From NCBI RefSeq assembly GCF_026015985.1, contig NZ_CP110389.1:2822001-2886000 (forward strand): a stretch of 64,000 bases of DNA. Direction: 5' to 3'. The notes under the pieces are model-generated. The model searched no databases. It was not told where the DNA came from and saw nothing but the letters and a program-made list of their open reading frames with translations. Position numbers and translations under genes: made by a program. The stretch is from Rhodopseudomonas sp. P2A-2r. Its GTDB lineage: Bacteria > Pseudomonadota > Alphaproteobacteria > Rhizobiales > Xanthobacteraceae. Shown here piece by piece: positions 28,057-37,106 of this stretch (its first letter is position 1; every line of letters begins with the position of its first letter).

Positions 28057-29100
28057 CTAGCGTTGCGCCACCGGTGCCGGCTCGATGACCACGGCGTCGG
28101 GCGTGTCGGGCGCCAGCATCTCGATGGCTTCCTGGATCGAGTCGATGGCGCGTTCGGTGGCACGGGCCCCGTGCGCAATCAGGTCCTCGGCGCGGTGAAA
28201 GTCGAACCAGCCGATCTTGCCGACGCGCGGCGCGATCAGGAGGTCCGGCGGATCGCCGGCCAGCCGCGCCCGTGTGATGCGGTCCTGCATGATGTTGAAG
28301 GCGTCGACCATGACCGAGGAAATACCGGGCCGGCCGCCGCCGCCGAAGAATTCGCGCTTCATGGTGCGCTCGGCCGAAAAGAACTTGCCGAAGCCGCGTT
28401 TCGGCGCGGCGACTTCGATATCCGGCTCGACGGCCTCGGCCCCGCTGCCATGCGAAAAGATTGTCGTGCTGTGGCCGAACACGTCGTTGCTGAGATTGGC
28501 GGCGATGACGATCTCCGCGCCGAGCGCGCGCGCGGCCGAGACCGGCACCGGGTTGACCAGCGCGCCGTCCACCAGCCAGCGGTCGCCCACCAGCACCGGC
28601 GAGAAGATGCCGGGCAAGGCGTAGGAGGCGCGCATGGCGTCGACCAGCCGGCCATGGGTCAGCCAGATCTCGTGGCCGGTGCGGACTTCGGTGGCGACGC
28701 TGGCGAACTTCAGCGGCAGGTCCTCGATCACGGTCTGGCCGAGCGAGGCCTCGAGCTGCGCGGCGAGCTTGTTGCCGCCGATCAGGCCGGAGCCGTTCAG
28801 CCGGATATCGAGATAGCTGAGGATGTTGCGCGGCTGCAGGCTGCGCGCCCATTCTTCCAGGGTGTCGAGATGACCCGCGGCATAGGAACCGCCGACCACG
28901 GCGCCGATCGACGTGCCGACAACCACATTGGGAACGATGCCATGGGCCAGGAGCGTACGGAGCACGCCGATATGGGCGAAGCCGCGGGCCGCGCCGCCGC
29001 CCAGGGCCAGTCCGATCACCGGGCGCCGGACGCTGCCCAGGCCGGGCTTGTCGCGGCCGTTCGCACCATTCTGGCGCCCCATCAAACTCTCCAGCACCAC
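28057..29100 (-). CDS. Patatin-like phospholipase
   Basis: A 347-residue patatin-family lipid acyl hydrolase. It has the oxyanion motif GGGAARG, the nucleophile Ser in VVGTSIGAVVGG, and the catalytic Asp in WLVDGALVNPVP, forming the usual Ser-Asp dyad. It has no signal peptide, and resembles the RssA/YchK-type bacterial group. A C-terminal region after residue 250 is not conserved in plant patatins. An ATG six codons downstream (MGRQNGAN) is an alternative start. Confidence 0.93.
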   Translation of the reverse strand: MVLESLMGRQNGANGRDKPGLGSVRRPVIGLALGGGAARGFAHIGVLRTLLAHGIVPNVVVGTSIGAVVGGSYAAGHLDTLEEWARSLQPRNILSYLDIRLNGSGLIGGNKLAAQLEASLGQTVIEDLPLKFASVATEVRTGHEIWLTHGRLVDAMRASYALPGIFSPVLVGDRWLVDGALVNPVPVSAARALGAEIVIAANLSNDVFGHSTTIFSHGSGAEAVEPDIEVAAPKRGFGKFFSAERTMKREFFGGGGRPGISSVMVDAFNIMQDRITRARLAGDPPDLLIAPRVGKIGWFDFHRAEDLIAHGARATERAIDSIQEAIEMLAPDTPDAVVIEPAPVAQR

Positions 29101-29321
29101 ATCACTCCTCGAGGACAGGCCTCATGCTACCGAGCTTGGCAAGGTCGGACCAGCGGTCCGCTATTCATGATGGATGCCATATTCGCCGGGATAGGCAGAA
29201 ATTATGACTGCACCGCGACCCTCCGCTGCAATGCAACAGATTTATGTGAATTTCGCTGCCGGATCGGGGACGGCGTTCATCATGGCTTGAATTTGCCGCG
29301 TTTTCAGTGAAAGGCATGACC

Positions 29322-30380
29322 ATGATTGCATGGGGCCAGGGCGCAGACAGATCCAGGCGGGGCGGACGCTTGGCGTTTGCCTTGACGCTGGCCTTGCTGG
29401 CTGCCGTCCCGCATGCCGCTTATGCCCAGTTTTTCAGCGATCGTCCGCCGCCGGTCCCGCCGGGTCTGGTTCCCGACGTGCCGTCCGGTCCGGCCATCAG
29501 CCTGGCGCCGCCATCGGGGCCGGCCGCCGCGCCGAGCCTGCCGGCGCCGCTGACCCAGCCGCCGATGGCGGCAGTCGCCCCGCCGGTGCCGTCGCCGCTG
29601 CCGGCGGCGCCCTCGGCGCCGGGGCAGGGCGTGCTGTCGCTGACGGCACGCTACGGCAAAGATCTGCCGGTCATCGCCAACGGGCTGGTGTGGCGGGTCT
29701 ATTCCGACCGCCCCGACGAAAGCGGCGCGTTCAAGCTGATCCGTGAGGATCGCGGCGCCACGCCCAACATCGTGCTGCCGCCGGGCAGCTACGTGGTTCA
29801 CGTCGCGCTCGGCCTGGTCAGCGCGGTCAGGCCGGTGACGATCAAGTCGGACACCGATCGCGAGGCCTTCGTGCTGCCCGCCGGCGGATTGCGTATCGAG
29901 GGCCGCGTCGGCACCTCGAAGATTCCGCAGAATCAGATCTCCTTCAGCATCTTCAAGGGCAGCCAGTTCGAGGCCGGCGAGCGCGCGCCGCTGCTGCCGA
30001 ACGTGGCCGCGGGCGACGTGGTCCTGCTGCAGGAGGGCACCTACTACATCGTGTCCAACTATGGCGACGCCAACTCGACCGTGCGCTCCGACATCCGAGT
30101 GCAGGCGAGCAAGCTGACCGACGTCGTCATCACCCATCGCGCCGCGGTGATCACCTTGAAACTGGTCAGCGACAAGGGCGGCGAGGCGCTGGCCAACACC
30201 GCGTGGTCAGTGATCACGCCGGCCGGCGACGTGATCAAGGAATCCATCGGCGCGTTCCCGCGCGTGGTGCTGTCGGAAGGCGAGTACCGTGCCATCGCCA
30301 AGAACGAAGGCAAGGTGTTCGAGCGCCCCTTCAAGGTCGTCAACGGAGTCGACGGCGAGATCGAGGTCGTCGCGCGGTAG
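29322..30380 (+). CDS. Exported proline-rich hypothetical protein
   Basis: A 352-residue secreted or periplasmic protein. A basic N-terminus and signal peptide end AYAQFFSD, and a Pro/Ala-rich linker of about 70 residues follows. The remainder is a beta-rich region with segments like LPPGSYVVHVALGLVSAVRP, LLQEGTYYIVSNYGDANSTV and LSEGEYRAIAKNEGKVFERP. These GxY repeats are typical of carboxypeptidase-regulatory-like or PEGA-like folds. The ATG at 29322 suits the AAAGG site; an ATG at 29316 and a GTG at 29307 are alternatives. Function is unknown. Confidence 0.82.
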   Translation: MIAWGQGADRSRRGGRLAFALTLALLAAVPHAAYAQFFSDRPPPVPPGLVPDVPSGPAISLAPPSGPAAAPSLPAPLTQPPMAAVAPPVPSPLPAAPSAPGQGVLSLTARYGKDLPVIANGLVWRVYSDRPDESGAFKLIREDRGATPNIVLPPGSYVVHVALGLVSAVRPVTIKSDTDREAFVLPAGGLRIEGRVGTSKIPQNQISFSIFKGSQFEAGERAPLLPNVAAGDVVLLQEGTYYIVSNYGDANSTVRSDIRVQASKLTDVVITHRAAVITLKLVSDKGGEALANTAWSVITPAGDVIKESIGAFPRVVLSEGEYRAIAKNEGKVFERPFKVVNGVDGEIEVVAR

Positions 30381-30391
30381 CGACAGGCTCG

Positions 30392-30537
30392 GTCATTCCG
30401 GGGTGCCGACCGCGTTAGTCGCACGCCAACCCGGAATCTCGACAAGTTCATCGAAAGATCCTGGGATTTCCCGCCGCCTCAACCGGAGTGGCTGAGGTTC
30501 GCTCGGGCTGCGCCGTCGCGCCTCGGAACGACGAATC
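30392..30537. repeat. GTCATTCCGG-type palindromic intergenic repeat, long copy
   Basis: After the exported protein gene, GTCATTCCGGGGTG... is followed by CCCGGAATCTC. An internal segment around GATTTCCCGCCGCCTCAACC with GAGTGGCTGAGGTTCGCTCG comes next, and the element closes with CCTCGGAACGAC. The same order of blocks occurs at about 53597-53752. It is non-coding and probably a dispersed repeat of this genome. Confidence 0.6.
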
Positions 30538-30551
30538 TTGCCGCCGCACCG

Positions 30552-30893
30552 TTATTTTTTGGCCACGCGCTTCACCGGCAAAACCCCGCGTACTTCGTCA
30601 GCCGCAAGAACCGCCTTCAGCAGGCCGGGAAACCGCTTCTCGATCTCTGCCTTGCGCAAATCGTTCATGTGGGCGGGCCCGTCCGTCCGTGTGCGCACCA
30701 GGCCTGCCTCACGCAACACGCGAAAATGATGGGACATGCTGGATTTCGGCCGTCCGCCATCCAGCGTCGAGCAGGTGGCTTCACCGGCATTTGCCAATTG
30801 GCGCACCACGCCGAGGCGCACGGGGTCGCTGAGGGCGTAGAGGACCTGGCTGAGGGCCACTTCGTCCAAATCGGGATGATGAATTGCGCGCAT
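30552..30893 (-). CDS. ArsR-family transcriptional regulator
   Basis: A 113-residue winged helix repressor. The ArsR fold is shown by LSQVLYALSDPVRLGVVRQL and the recognition region SSMSHHFRVLREAGLVRTRT, then a wing ending AHMNDLRKAE. There is no metal-binding CxC motif in the alpha-3 helix, only one Cys (EATCSTL), so it may sense an electrophile or another small molecule. It is divergent from the ene-reductase gene with a palindrome between them. An upstream in-frame ATG at 30911 would add six residues. Confidence 0.9.
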   Translation of the reverse strand: MRAIHHPDLDEVALSQVLYALSDPVRLGVVRQLANAGEATCSTLDGGRPKSSMSHHFRVLREAGLVRTRTDGPAHMNDLRKAEIEKRFPGLLKAVLAADEVRGVLPVKRVAKK

Positions 30894-30929
30894 CCGCCAT
30901 TCTTCGCACATCCTTGACTCAGTTTCAAT

Positions 30930-30947
30930 GTTCGATAATACTCGAAC
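30930..30947. promoter_or_regulatory. Palindromic operator between arsR-type and ene-reductase genes
   Basis: A perfect inverted repeat, GTTCGA-TAATAC-TCGAAC, stands in the 78-base space between the divergent regulator and flavin oxidoreductase genes. ArsR-type repressors bind such imperfect 12-2-12 or similar palindromes. TAATAC in its centre could also be part of a -10 element. Binding is inferred from position and symmetry. Confidence 0.65.
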
Positions 30948-30971
30948 TACCGTAGTTGGACCGGTTGGGCT

Positions 30972-32090
30972 TTGCTCTCGGTCATTTCCTTGGAGCAGCT
31001 CCTGCCATCCTTGTTCACCCCGTTCGCGTTGAAGGACGTAACCCTGCGAAACCGAATCGTGGTGTCGCCCATGTGCCAGTATTCGGCCGACGATGGCGTC
31101 ATCAACGACTGGCATGCGGTGCATCTGGCAGGCCTGGCGCGCGGCGGCGCCGCGCTGGTGATCGCCGAAGCGACCGCCGTTTCTCCGGAGGGACGCATTA
31201 CCCTCGGCTGCGCCGGAATCTGGACCGATGCACAAGGCGATGCCTGGAGCAGGGCCGTCGCCGGGATCAAGGCGGCGGGGGCCATCGCAGGAATCCAGAT
31301 CGGCCATGCCGGCCGCAAGGCCAGCGCCAACCGGCCGTGGGAAGGTGACGATCACATCGCTGCCAATGATGCTCGCGGCTGGGAAACCATCGCGCCGTCG
31401 GCCGTCGCCTTCGGCGCCAATCTGCCAAAAGTGCCGCGCGCCATGACCATCGCCGATATCGAGCGCGTGAAGGGCGATTTCGTTGCGGCTGCGCAGCGCG
31501 CCCGCACCGCCGGCTTCGAATGGCTGGAACTACACTTCGCCCACGGCTACCTCGCCCAGAGTTTTCATTCGACCTGGTCGAACAAGCGCGAAGATGCCTA
31601 TGGCGGCGATTTCGAGGGGCGCGCCAAATTCCTGCTCGAAACCCTGGCTGCGGTTCGAAAAGTGTGGCGGGAAAACCTGCCGCTGGCGGCGCGTTTCGGT
31701 GTCACCGAATTCGATGGCTCTGATGATCTCGAGGCCGGCATCGAGATGGTCCGGCGTTTCAAGGCTGCGGGCCTTGATATCATCGACGTCAGCGTCGGCT
31801 TCTCCACGCCGACGGCGAAGATCCCTTGGGGGCCGGCTTTCATGGCGCCTGTTGCGGAACGCATCCGCGGGGAGGTCGGGATTCCCGCGACCACCAGCTG
31901 GTTTATCAGCGAACCTGCTCAGGCCAACGCCCTGATCGCCGATGACAAGGTCGATCTGGTTTCGCTCGGCCGCCCGCTGCTCGCAAACCCGCATTGGCCA
32001 TATCGGGCGGCCATCGAGTTGGGAGTCGAAAAGGCTGCGTGGACGCTTCCGGCGCCTTACGCACACTGGCTGGAGCGCTACCGGACTTAG
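30972..32090 (+). CDS. NADH:flavin oxidoreductase, Old Yellow Enzyme (XenA/YqjM class)
   Basis: A 372-residue FMN ene-reductase that would reduce activated C=C bonds or nitro compounds. It has the YqjM/XenA-class signature VVSPMCQYSADDGVINDWH with the redox-tuning Cys, and the substrate-binding pair in ELHFAHGYLAQSF. The nicotinamide and FMN loop is WSNKREDAYGG, and the end is FISEPAQANALI with LGRPLLANPHWP. No ATG fits; the TTG at 30972 or one at 30990 is used. It is divergent from an ArsR-type regulator and is likely induced by its substrate. Confidence 0.92.
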   Translation: MLSVISLEQLLPSLFTPFALKDVTLRNRIVVSPMCQYSADDGVINDWHAVHLAGLARGGAALVIAEATAVSPEGRITLGCAGIWTDAQGDAWSRAVAGIKAAGAIAGIQIGHAGRKASANRPWEGDDHIAANDARGWETIAPSAVAFGANLPKVPRAMTIADIERVKGDFVAAAQRARTAGFEWLELHFAHGYLAQSFHSTWSNKREDAYGGDFEGRAKFLLETLAAVRKVWRENLPLAARFGVTEFDGSDDLEAGIEMVRRFKAAGLDIIDVSVGFSTPTAKIPWGPAFMAPVAERIRGEVGIPATTSWFISEPAQANALIADDKVDLVSLGRPLLANPHWPYRAAIELGVEKAAWTLPAPYAHWLERYRT

Positions 32091-32116
32091 CGACGGCGCA
32101 CAATGCCACATGCATT

Positions 32117-32163
32117 GTTATTCCGGGTTCGTGCGCAGGTTGCGCTGCGCGCCCGGAATGACA
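32117..32163. repeat. Short GTCATTCCGG-type palindrome
   Basis: TTATTCCGGGTTCGTGCGCA facing TGCGCTGCGCGCCCGGAATG forms an inverted repeat of about 46 bases after the ene-reductase gene. It is a short version of the repeat at 54557 and can serve as terminator. Confidence 0.6.
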
Positions 32164-32297
32164 TGCCGCTTGTCACGTCGCCGTCATAGTCCTGAATCCG
32201 CCCTAACCATCGCATGACTTTAAAAGTTCATAATGCGCGATTGGGCGCTGCGACGCCGGAACGTTTACATCCCCTTAAGGAGCCTCACCCGATTACC

Positions 32298-34805
32298 ATG
32301 CTTGAGCGCAAGTATTCGGAAAGGGACGTCGTGATCGCGGCCAGAAAACTATCCGGGATATCAGACGCGAAGTTGCTGGGCGACATTCCGGTGCTGCAAC
32401 GCAAATGGCATGCCGCGGTTCGCCCGGGGCAGAGCTTGCCCGGCTATGAAGAAGTGATGCTGGGCAGCCTCGGGCGCCTCGCCGATCATATCGTGCTGCT
32501 GGTTGGCGACGCCGCGTCGCTGCGGGTGTCGCGCAGCGGCCGTTACGTGCAGCAGTGGCTCGGCGACGAGCGCTGGGATATTCCGCTGGATGGCTTGTCG
32601 CCGGATTGCGCCACGGCGCTGGCGGAAGCGGCCTCCTGCGCCTTGCAGACCAGGCGGCCGCATGTGTCCTCCGTGCATTGCGTCCGTGACGGGCTGGTGC
32701 AGACCTATGAGATCCTTGCGCTGCCGACCTCGTCGCGCTGGGGCGGTACGCTGATCGGCGTCTATGTCAACGAGCACGGGCCGCGCTACAATCTGGTCGA
32801 CGCGATTTTCTCGGCCACCAATGAGGGCATCGTCACGCTCGCGGCGATCCGCAATTCGGCCAGCGAAGCGTTCGATTTCCAGATCGTGCATCTCAACGAT
32901 GGCGCGGCACGGCTGCTGAAGGCGCCGTCCACCGGGCTGCAATGGCGCAGGCTGAGCGCCGGCGGTCACGCGCTGTGTCTGCCGAATGTCGTGCGATGGC
33001 TGCTGTCGATGATTTCGCGCGGCGAAAGCGACCAGCTCGAGCTCGACAGCGGCGACCGCAACCTGCGGCTCAGCGCCACCGGCTTTGGCGATCTGGTGTC
33101 GTTGACGATTTCCGACGTCACCGACATCAAGCGTCGCGAAGAATCGTTCCGGCTGCTGTTCGACGCCAATCCGATGCCGATGTGGGTGTTCGATGCCGAG
33201 ACGATGAACTTCTGCGGCGTCAACGACGCCGCGGTCGCGCATTACGGCTATGACCGCGCCACCTTCCTTACCATGCAGTTGCGGCAGATCTGGCCGGAGG
33301 ACGAATGGGACGTGCACACCCGGTCCCTGCAGGAGGTCGGCGATGCCTATCAGTCGGAGCGCATCTGGCGGCATCTCAAGGCCGATGGCAGCGAGATCCA
33401 GGTGCTGACCTATGGCCGCCGGGTGTCGTTCGACGGCCGCGACGGCTTTCTGGTCGCGATCGTGGATATCACCGAGCGTCGCAAGGCGGAGGCCCGCGTC
33501 GCGCATATGGCGCACCATGACGGCCTCACCGGCCTCGCCAATCGCGTGATGTATCAGGAGCGTTTGAATCAGGCGTTGCTGCAGGTCGGGCAGGGCACCG
33601 AGGGTGGCGTCGCGGTGTTGTGCATCGACCTCGACCTGTTCAAGAACGTCAACGACTCCTTCGGCCATCCGATGGGCGACCGGTTGCTGACCATGGTCGC
33701 CGCGCGCATGCGCGCCAACGTGCGCAGCACCGATCTGGTGGCGCGGCTCGGCGGCGACGAGTTCGCCATCGTGCTGGCCGGCGAGATCGCGCCCAACGAC
33801 GCCAACGACTTTGCGCTCCGCCTGATTCATACGCTGAGCGAGCCCTACGACATGGACGGCATCGAGATCGTGATCGGCGCCAGCGTCGGCATCGCATTGT
33901 CGCCGGGCGACGGCGACAACAGCGAGGAGCTGATGCGCAACGCCGACATGGCGCTGTACCGCGCCAAGAACGACGGTGGCGGCGTGCATCATTTCTTCGA
34001 GCGGGAAATGGATCTGCAGGCGCAGAAACGCCGCGACATGGAGATCGACCTGCGGCGCGCCTTCGCCAACGGCGAATTCGAATTGCACTACCAGCCGCTG
34101 GTGGATCTCGCCGCCGACCGCATCACCGGCTTCGAGGCGTTGCTGCGCTGGAAGCATCCCGAGAAGGGCATGATCTCGCCGGCGGATTTCATCCCGGTGG
34201 CCGAGGATATCGGGCTGATCGTCACACTGGGCGAATGGGTGTTGCGCAAGGCCTGCGTCGAGGCGGCGAAGTGGCCGGACGATATCAAGATCGCGGTGAA
34301 CCTTTCGCCGGTCCAGTTCCGCAACCGCAATCTGGTGCAGGTGGTGGTGTCCGCGCTGGCCTATTCCGGCCTGTCGCCGCTGCGGCTGGAGCTGGAGATC
34401 ACCGAGTCGTTGTTCCTCGCCGAGACCGAGGCCAATCTGGCGATCCTGCACCAGTTGCGCGCGCTCGGCGTGCGCATCTCGATGGACGATTTCGGCACCG
34501 GCTATTCCAGCTTGAGCTATCTGCGCAGCTTCCCGTTCGACAAGATCAAGATCGACCGCTCCTTCATCAAGGATCTGGTCGGGCGCCCGGACTGCGTGGC
34601 CATCGTGCGCGCGATCTCCGGCCTCGGCCGCAGCCTCAACATCGTCACCACAGCCGAAGGCGTCGAGACCGTCGATCAGCTCGACTGGCTGCGCGCCGAG
34701 GGCTGCAACGAGGTGCAGGGTTTTCTGTTCAGTCCCGCGCGGCCAGCGTCGGAGATCGAGCAACTGCTGCTGAAATTCGGCGTCGGCGCGTCGAAGGCGG
34801 CGTAG
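32298..34805 (+). CDS. PAS-GGDEF-EAL protein, c-di-GMP synthesis and hydrolysis
   Basis: An 835-residue c-di-GMP enzyme. The N-terminal 270 residues are of unknown fold. A PAS domain follows from about residue 285 (FRLLFDANPMPMWVFDAETM) with its PAC ending VDITERRKAEARVAH. The GGDEF domain has intact LGGDEFAIV. The EAL domain has intact FEALLRW, NLSPVQF, DDFGTGYSS, KIDRSF and AEGVET, so both activities are possible. There is no membrane segment. The start at MLERKYSERD is preferred over an ATG at 32214, but its AAGGAG site is 16 bases away, so the start is uncertain. Confidence 0.94.
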   Translation: MLERKYSERDVVIAARKLSGISDAKLLGDIPVLQRKWHAAVRPGQSLPGYEEVMLGSLGRLADHIVLLVGDAASLRVSRSGRYVQQWLGDERWDIPLDGLSPDCATALAEAASCALQTRRPHVSSVHCVRDGLVQTYEILALPTSSRWGGTLIGVYVNEHGPRYNLVDAIFSATNEGIVTLAAIRNSASEAFDFQIVHLNDGAARLLKAPSTGLQWRRLSAGGHALCLPNVVRWLLSMISRGESDQLELDSGDRNLRLSATGFGDLVSLTISDVTDIKRREESFRLLFDANPMPMWVFDAETMNFCGVNDAAVAHYGYDRATFLTMQLRQIWPEDEWDVHTRSLQEVGDAYQSERIWRHLKADGSEIQVLTYGRRVSFDGRDGFLVAIVDITERRKAEARVAHMAHHDGLTGLANRVMYQERLNQALLQVGQGTEGGVAVLCIDLDLFKNVNDSFGHPMGDRLLTMVAARMRANVRSTDLVARLGGDEFAIVLAGEIAPNDANDFALRLIHTLSEPYDMDGIEIVIGASVGIALSPGDGDNSEELMRNADMALYRAKNDGGGVHHFFEREMDLQAQKRRDMEIDLRRAFANGEFELHYQPLVDLAADRITGFEALLRWKHPEKGMISPADFIPVAEDIGLIVTLGEWVLRKACVEAAKWPDDIKIAVNLSPVQFRNRNLVQVVVSALAYSGLSPLRLELEITESLFLAETEANLAILHQLRALGVRISMDDFGTGYSSLSYLRSFPFDKIKIDRSFIKDLVGRPDCVAIVRAISGLGRSLNIVTTAEGVETVDQLDWLRAEGCNEVQGFLFSPARPASEIEQLLLKFGVGASKAA

Positions 34806-34814
34806 GGCTCTTTC

Positions 34815-34862
34815 ACCCGTCCCCGCCGCGCGAAGCGAAGCTTCGCCAGGCGGGGAGAGGTG
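34815..34862. repeat. Short GC-rich hairpin repeat (CCCGTCCCCGCC type)
   Basis: CCCGTCCCCGCC...GAAGCGAAGCTTCG...GGCGGGGAGAGG forms a palindrome centred on GCGAAGCTTCGC between convergent genes. It can act as a bidirectional terminator. Related sequence lies at 60746-60788 and 61107-61168. Confidence 0.5.
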
Positions 34863-34883
34863 AAGGTCAAGCGGGTGTCAGCC

Positions 34884-35447
34884 TCAAAACCGCGTCACAA
34901 TCTCCGCCAGCGCGGGGCGCGGGCGATCCTCGCTGGGCTTGGTGGCGGTGCCGATATGGATGAAGCCGGCGAGCTTTTCCTCCGGTTTCAGCCCGAGCCC
35001 TTCGAGCGCGTCGCGATCGAAGGCGTACCAGCCGGTCAGCCAGTTGGCGCCGTAGCCGAGCGCAGTGGCGGCGCTGACGATGTTCATGCAGCTGGCGCCG
35101 GCCGACAGTTCCTGCTCCCAGGCCGGCACCTTCGGATGCGGCTTGGTCAGGCTCACCACGGCGATTACCAGCGGCGCCTCCAGCAGGCGGCGCTTCTCTG
35201 CCTCGATATCGGCCACCGGCGCATCGGGATGGTGGCGCGCGAACACCGCGGCGATCACGTCTCCGGCGCGGGCGCGGGCGTCGCCCTCGAACACGATAAA
35301 GCGCCACGGCGTCAGCTTGCCGTGATCCGGCACCCGCGCGCCGATGGTCAGAATGCTGTCGAGTTCGGCCGGCGAGGGGCCGGGGCCGCTCATCTCGCGC
35401 GGCTTGACGGAGCGGCGGGTCTTCAGGAATTCGATGGTGTCGGGCAT
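34884..35447 (-). CDS. Nitroreductase family protein
   Basis: A 187-residue FMN-dependent nitroreductase. Family features are the N-terminal TRRSVKPREM with FMN-phosphate contacts, the motif ILTIGARVPDHGKLTPWRF, the middle GASCMNIVSAATALGYGANW, and the C-terminal FIHIGTATKPSEDRPRPALA. The YdjA-like short form fits best. It may reduce nitro compounds or quinones, but the physiological substrate is unknown. The ATG giving MPDTIEF is supported by the conserved start. Confidence 0.93.
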   Translation of the reverse strand: MPDTIEFLKTRRSVKPREMSGPGPSPAELDSILTIGARVPDHGKLTPWRFIVFEGDARARAGDVIAAVFARHHPDAPVADIEAEKRRLLEAPLVIAVVSLTKPHPKVPAWEQELSAGASCMNIVSAATALGYGANWLTGWYAFDRDALEGLGLKPEEKLAGFIHIGTATKPSEDRPRPALAEIVTRF

Positions 35448-35645
35448 GGCAATGTCTCGCGTTGAAAGGCTCTGGCCGGTCGTTACCACGCGATGCCGTC
35501 CGCCACGAGGCAAACCGCGCGCATTTAGACCGATTGTGGCTGCCGGAAAATTTGAGCGCAACGCTGCAATGCAGATCGCCCGCTTGCGGGAGGGGTGGTG
35601 GGCCATCGATAAACGGTGAAAGCTCACCCCGGCGGACTGTCCCCG

Positions 35646-36584
35646 ATGCCATGCGAACTTCTGGTTCTGGTCGAGCTGACGCCTGACACCACGGCGCGGT
35701 TCGTGGCTGAGGGCTTTGCGCTGCATGTGGCGACGACGCCGGCCGAGCGGGCCGCGAAGATCGCCGATCCCGCCGCGCATATCCGCGCCGTGCTGACCAA
35801 CGGTACGCTCGGACTTTCCGCCGACGAGATCGCGGCGCTGCCGCAGCTCGAGATCGTCTGTGCGCTTGGCGCCGGCTACGAGAACATCGATGTGGCTGCG
35901 GCGCGGGCGCGCGGCATCGTCGTCACCAACGGCGCCGGCACCAATGACGTGACCGTTGCGGACCATGCGATGGCGCTGTTGCTGGCGGTCGCGCGCGGCA
36001 TTCCACAGGCGGATGCGTGCGTGCGTCAGGGCGACTTCGGGCGTTCCTCCTACCGGCAGCCGATGATCTTCGGCAAGAAACTGGGCATTCTCGGCCTCGG
36101 CCAGATCGGCATGCAGATCGCCCGCAGGGCGCATCTCGGCTTTGATATGCCGGTCGGCTACCACACCCGCACGATGCGATCCGACATCTCGTATCTCTAT
36201 CATCCAACGCCGGAGGCGCTGGCCGAATGGGCCGATTTCCTGGTGGTCGCCACGCCGGGAGGCGGCGCAACGCGGCACCTAGTCGACGCGTCGGTGTTGA
36301 AGGCGCTCGGCCCCGGCGGCTACATGGTGAACATCGCGCGCGGCAGTGTCGTCGACACCGCCGCGCTGATCGACGCCCTGAAAGCCGACACGATCGCAGG
36401 CGCCGCGCTCGACGTGGTGGAGGGCGAACCCGATGTCCCGGCGGCACTGGTCGCGCTGTCCAACGTGATCTTCACCCCGCATGTGGCCGGCCGTTCCCCC
36501 GAAGCGATCGCTGCGACCGCCGCGCTCGCGCTGAAAAATCTCGCGGCGCATTTCTCCGGCAAGCCGGTGCCGACGGCGGTGTAA
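35646..36584 (+). CDS. D-isomer-specific 2-hydroxyacid dehydrogenase
   Basis: A 312-residue NAD(P)-dependent oxidoreductase that interconverts a 2-hydroxyacid and a 2-oxoacid (glyoxylate/hydroxypyruvate reductase type). The nucleotide fold has LGILGLGQIGMQIARRA. The catalytic residues are Arg in NIARGSVVD, Glu in VVEGEPDVP and His in FTPHVAGRS. The substrate loop is CALGAGYENIDV. The ATG giving MPCELLVLVE is chosen because the ten-codon upstream extension is not family-like. It is divergent from the nitroreductase gene. Confidence 0.94.
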   Translation: MPCELLVLVELTPDTTARFVAEGFALHVATTPAERAAKIADPAAHIRAVLTNGTLGLSADEIAALPQLEIVCALGAGYENIDVAAARARGIVVTNGAGTNDVTVADHAMALLLAVARGIPQADACVRQGDFGRSSYRQPMIFGKKLGILGLGQIGMQIARRAHLGFDMPVGYHTRTMRSDISYLYHPTPEALAEWADFLVVATPGGGATRHLVDASVLKALGPGGYMVNIARGSVVDTAALIDALKADTIAGAALDVVEGEPDVPAALVALSNVIFTPHVAGRSPEAIAATAALALKNLAAHFSGKPVPTAV

Positions 36585-36683
36585 CCGTCGGCCTGGAGAT
36601 GACGCAGGCTTCAGCGGTCGTTCACCCCGAGGATTCGACCGGCCTCCACGCGGCCCTTGCCGGATCGGTAGCGATTGCGAGGC

Positions 36684-37091
36684 TCAGGGTTTTCGAGCCG
36701 TTGCCGGCGCCACGGCGCGCGCTGCGGCCGGGCTGCAGTTGATCGAGCCGATGACGTTGGGGCCATACTGGACAAAACCGGTCGCAGTGGTTGGCGAATG
36801 CGGCGCCGAGATCGGCAGATAGAGATAGCAAACCGTGCCGTCGACGGGATCGCGCAGCCGCTGGATCACGGTGTCCTGCAGCGGCCCGGCGAATTGCCGC
36901 TCGAGGATCATCTTCGGCAGGTTGCTCCACTCCGCCGATTGCGGAAACGGTTTTGCGGGCGGAGCTGGCGCGGCTTGCAGCGCAGCGGGCGGCGGCGCCG
37001 GCTGTTGCTGCGCGAGCGCCGGTTGCGAAGCCGCCGCGACGATGACGGCCATGGCGAAAGCGCGCGCACTGCAGGAGTGAAAACCAGTCAT
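36684..37091 (-). CDS. Exported small hypothetical protein next to adhesin
   Basis: A 135-residue secreted protein. The signal peptide ends SQPALAQ, followed by a Pro/Ala/Gln-rich linker and a compact domain with two cysteines (DGTVCYLYLPISAP and GSINCSPAAARA), likely a disulfide. It lies 15 bases after the first adhesin gene on the same strand, so it is probably the second gene of that operon. It could be an accessory envelope factor. I recognise no family. Confidence 0.78.
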   Translation of the reverse strand: MTGFHSCSARAFAMAVIVAAASQPALAQQQPAPPPAALQAAPAPPAKPFPQSAEWSNLPKMILERQFAGPLQDTVIQRLRDPVDGTVCYLYLPISAPHSPTTATGFVQYGPNVIGSINCSPAAARAVAPATARKP

Positions 37092-37106
37092 GCGCGATCC
37101 GATATC

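Noticed and set aside
32361..34763. An 800-codon open frame antisense to the GGDEF-EAL gene
   Set aside because: Its composition (His/Arg/Gln/Ala-rich, no motifs) is that of a GC-rich mirror frame, while the plus strand encodes complete PAS, GGDEF and EAL motifs.
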